From contig NZ_QXIR01000045.1 in NCBI RefSeq assembly GCF_003581585.1, positions 1 to 32,743 on the forward strand: 32,743 nucleotides of DNA, in the 5' to 3' direction. Under the pieces are notes generated by a model. That model was not told the DNA's origin. It did no database searches and saw nothing but the letters and a program-made list of their open reading frames with translations. Both the position numbers and the translations under genes were made by a program. Source of the stretch: Bacillus salacetis (GTDB lineage: Bacteria; Bacillota; Bacilli; Bacillales; Bacillaceae_B). Shown one piece after another: positions 31,435-32,743 of the stretch (positions within the stretch are counted from its first letter, which is position 1; the number at the start of each line of letters is the position of its first letter).

Positions 31435-32037
31435 ATGAGGTTAGGAAAAGTAATAGAAGGTTTTCTGTGGACGGATATCGGTTTATCCGCGGTGCTGATC
31501 GCCAATATACTCATAGTGAATATAGCAGGGGCGGGGGAAGCCTTCCTTCTGTTCGATGCACTAATTTCACTTATTTTAGGAATGGTTTCCATTACTTATA
31601 CCATTTTGTATCTTGTTTGGTTATTTAAAATACACAAACATCTGCAACAAGTGGATTCCTCCTATCCCATCACACCCGGCGGAGCATTGGCCCGTGTGAT
31701 GATACCGCTCTACAATCTGTATGGAATCTGGAACGTCTATTCTACAATGGCACGTTATTTTAAAGACAGGTTTTCTACAAATAACCTGGGTGCGCGCCTG
31801 GCTGGATTTGTTCCGGTCTTATACCTTCTGATTTTTCCTACCTCCATCCTCAACACTGTTCTATCCGGGCAGCCTGCGGAACAGTCCTACAGTACATGGT
31901 GGTTCATCTCCTATATAGGGGACATCGCATTGGTGATTATGTATATTCTGATTGTAAAAACAGTCTCCGCTGGGTTAAAGAAGCTTTCAACCGGAATGGC
32001 GAATGACCCTGTCGGCCAGACAAGCCTTCCACAGTAA
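31435..32037 (+). CDS. DUF4328-like integral membrane protein
   Basis: A 200-residue protein with about five membrane segments (residues about 13-32, 37-62, 86-103, 120-140, 150-175). The stretch YLVWLFKIHKHLQQVDSSYPITPGGALARVMIPLYNLYGIWNVYSTM resembles the DUF4328 pattern (aromatic/Arg loop, then IPxxNLW) in blocks. The match is from memory and moderate. RBS AAGGAGGAG sits 5 bases before ATG. Transcribed alone toward a bidirectional terminator. Function unknown. Confidence 0.75.
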   Translation: MRLGKVIEGFLWTDIGLSAVLIANILIVNIAGAGEAFLLFDALISLILGMVSITYTILYLVWLFKIHKHLQQVDSSYPITPGGALARVMIPLYNLYGIWNVYSTMARYFKDRFSTNNLGARLAGFVPVLYLLIFPTSILNTVLSGQPAEQSYSTWWFISYIGDIALVIMYILIVKTVSAGLKKLSTGMANDPVGQTSLPQ

Positions 32038-32133
32038 ATGGATGTAAAAAACCTTGCCCCCGGCCAGTCCAGACAGGCTAAAAATGACGAGGCAGGGCTT
32101 GGTGCTGAAGTTCATAAATTTCTTAAAAAATAA
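32038..32133 (+). CDS. possible 31-residue peptide downstream of the DUF4328-like gene
   Basis: An ATG follows the TAA of the upstream gene with no gap, and the frame runs for 31 codons (MDVKNLAPGQSRQAKNDEAG, then LGAEVHKFLKK), stopping just where the terminator stem begins. There is no RBS, so it could be made only by reinitiation. It may be chance. Confidence 0.2.
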   Translation: MDVKNLAPGQSRQAKNDEAGLGAEVHKFLKK

Positions 32134-32169
32134 AACCCGCTGCCTTCTCATTTCCAAAGGCAGCGGGTT
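32125..32169. terminator. bidirectional rho-independent terminator
   Basis: A 13-bp stem AACCCGCTGCCTT / AAGGCAGCGGGTT with a 10-nt loop lies between convergent genes. The plus transcript ends in CUUCUU; the minus transcript ends in UUUUAUUUUUU (from 32125-32135), so it works best for the minus-strand gene. Confidence 0.85.
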
Positions 32170-32173
32170 CTTC

Positions 32174-32452
32174 TTATGAGTGGATATAACCATTATTTTT
32201 CTTAATAACATCCTTCGCCAGCGGGTAGTCCCCTTCCTCCACCTGGAACTCCACAATATGCGGTTCATGGTGGTCTTCGTTAAAAGTATCCTCCCTGCTG
32301 AATGTATCCCTGATCAGGTCCCACAGGTTTCTGTTTGATTGAGGGACCTTTTCCACCATTACATCTCTGACCTTCATAGTTTGCAGGCTTGCTTTCGCAT
32401 CCTCCGCTTCGTTCTCATTCCTGAAATGGGCTTCGACTCTTTGCATACTCAT
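32174..32452 (-). CDS. 92-residue conserved-type soluble protein, unknown function
   Basis: A soluble, acidic protein beginning MSMQRVEAHFRNENEAEDAK. Its alternating strand/helix pattern (EAHFRNENEAEDAKASLQTM, then VRDVMVEKVP, later HIVEFQVEEGDYPLAKDVIKKNNG) suggests a ferredoxin-like or ACT-like fold resembling small general-stress proteins of Bacillaceae. I cannot name the family. The RBS AGGAGAG lies 4 bases before ATG and a terminator follows the stop, so it is a genuine single gene. Confidence 0.78.
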   Translation of the reverse strand: MSMQRVEAHFRNENEAEDAKASLQTMKVRDVMVEKVPQSNRNLWDLIRDTFSREDTFNEDHHEPHIVEFQVEEGDYPLAKDVIKKNNGYIHS

Positions 32453-32579
32453 TATCTCTCCTAACGTATTGAACTTATTTCTATTACATTTACCTTTTTG
32501 AGGGGATTTGAAACGGCTGCAGTGATTATTATTATTGAAAAGTGCCAGTTTGTTATTGGCAGGGAGAGGGTTTGTGGAG

Positions 32580-32743
32580 GATTCGGACTCTTTTTATTTG
32601 GTTTCCGCGCTTTCTGTCCGAATCCACTCCTGATTCGGACTCTTTTCCCCTGACGCCAGCCAATTCTGTCCGAATCCACCCCTGATTCGGACTCTTTCCC
32701 CTGACGCCAGCCAATTCTGTCCGAATCCACCCCTGATTCGGAC
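32580..32743. repeat. 51-52 bp tandem repeat with inverted GATTCGGAC/GTCCGAATC, running off the window
   Basis: Units start at 32580, 32632, 32684 and 32735 (last one cut). Each opens with GATTCGGAC and has GTCCGAATC about 36 bases later. Units 2 and 3 are identical except for one T in a T-run. The first differs in its middle (TTTTTATTTGGTTTCCGCGC). A minus-strand open frame through it is an artefact of the repeat. Confidence 0.92.

Noticed and set aside
32461..32730. Minus-strand 89-codon frame with repeated GWRQGKESESG-type peptide
   Set aside because: Purely a translation of the 51-52-bp DNA repeat; unit lengths of 52 and 51 bases are not multiples of three consistently, so the frame is not maintained.
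32580..32743. CRISPR array
   Set aside because: The intervening sequences of units 2 and 3 are the same, not unique spacers, and no cas genes are near.
1..32743. tRNA, rRNA, riboswitch or T-box leaders
   Set aside because: No cloverleaf, rRNA-like or T-box core (TGGNACCGCG-like) sequence was seen by eye on either strand; a covariance search was not possible.

Overview
The window looks like chromosomal DNA of a moderate-GC, spore-former-type Bacillaceae (Bacillus, Rossellomorea, Mesobacillus or a close relative). The evidence is strong AAGGAGG-type ribosome binding sites, GTG and TTG starts, and Bacillus-type families (DUF1540, DUF2512/YndM-like, YhgE/Pip, a DesR-like regulator beside a desaturase, an oligo-1,6-glucosidase, MHYT-EAL). 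The genus cannot be fixed from the sequence alone. No rRNA, tRNA, CRISPR array, prophage or transposase gene was seen.

Layout. (1) 1-9.2 kb, minus strand: one long, tightly packed operon. It encodes a complete branched-chain amino-acid-type (HAAT) ABC transporter (LivK lipoprotein, LivG, LivF, LivH, LivM), then a 63-residue orphan protein, a FabH-like condensing enzyme with an altered active site, an alpha/beta hydrolase, a FabG-like ketoreductase and an acyl-CoA ligase. The ABC substrate is probably a carboxylic acid that is imported, CoA-activated and broken down, not simply leucine. (2) 9.4-16.1 kb, minus strand: an SDR, an M20 amidohydrolase, two GH13 alpha-glucosidase paralogues with LacI/CcpA-like operators in their promoters, a DUF1540 mini-protein and a membrane DUF305 protein. 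(3) 16.3-21.4 kb: a 3-hydroxybutyrate/acetoacetate utilisation operon (scoA-scoB-gntP-bdhA) behind a textbook sigma-54 -24/-12 promoter, with its PAS-AAA+-Fis activator upstream. (4) 21.6-26.6 kb: a YhgE/Pip membrane protein divergent from a LysR regulator, then a fatty-acid desaturase with a DesR-like operator and a DesR-like response regulator that has lost most of its DNA-binding domain. (5) 26.8-32.5 kb: an MHYT-EAL c-di-GMP protein, SelO, and three small proteins (two membrane, one soluble).

The most striking signal is not a gene. Thirteen copies of a 55-bp near-perfect palindrome (27 bp, one central base, 27 bp; core GGGGAC-N-GTCCCC) occupy ten intergenic spots between 9.29 and 30.74 kb. 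Three of these spots hold overlapping double copies. The arms differ between copies but usually match each other within a copy, two copies are perfect, most abut stop codons or terminators, and one supplies the stop codon of the EAL gene. None lies in the liv/acyl operon. A second, unrelated repeat (51-52 bp tandem units carrying inverted GATTCGGAC/GTCCGAATC) runs off the right edge.
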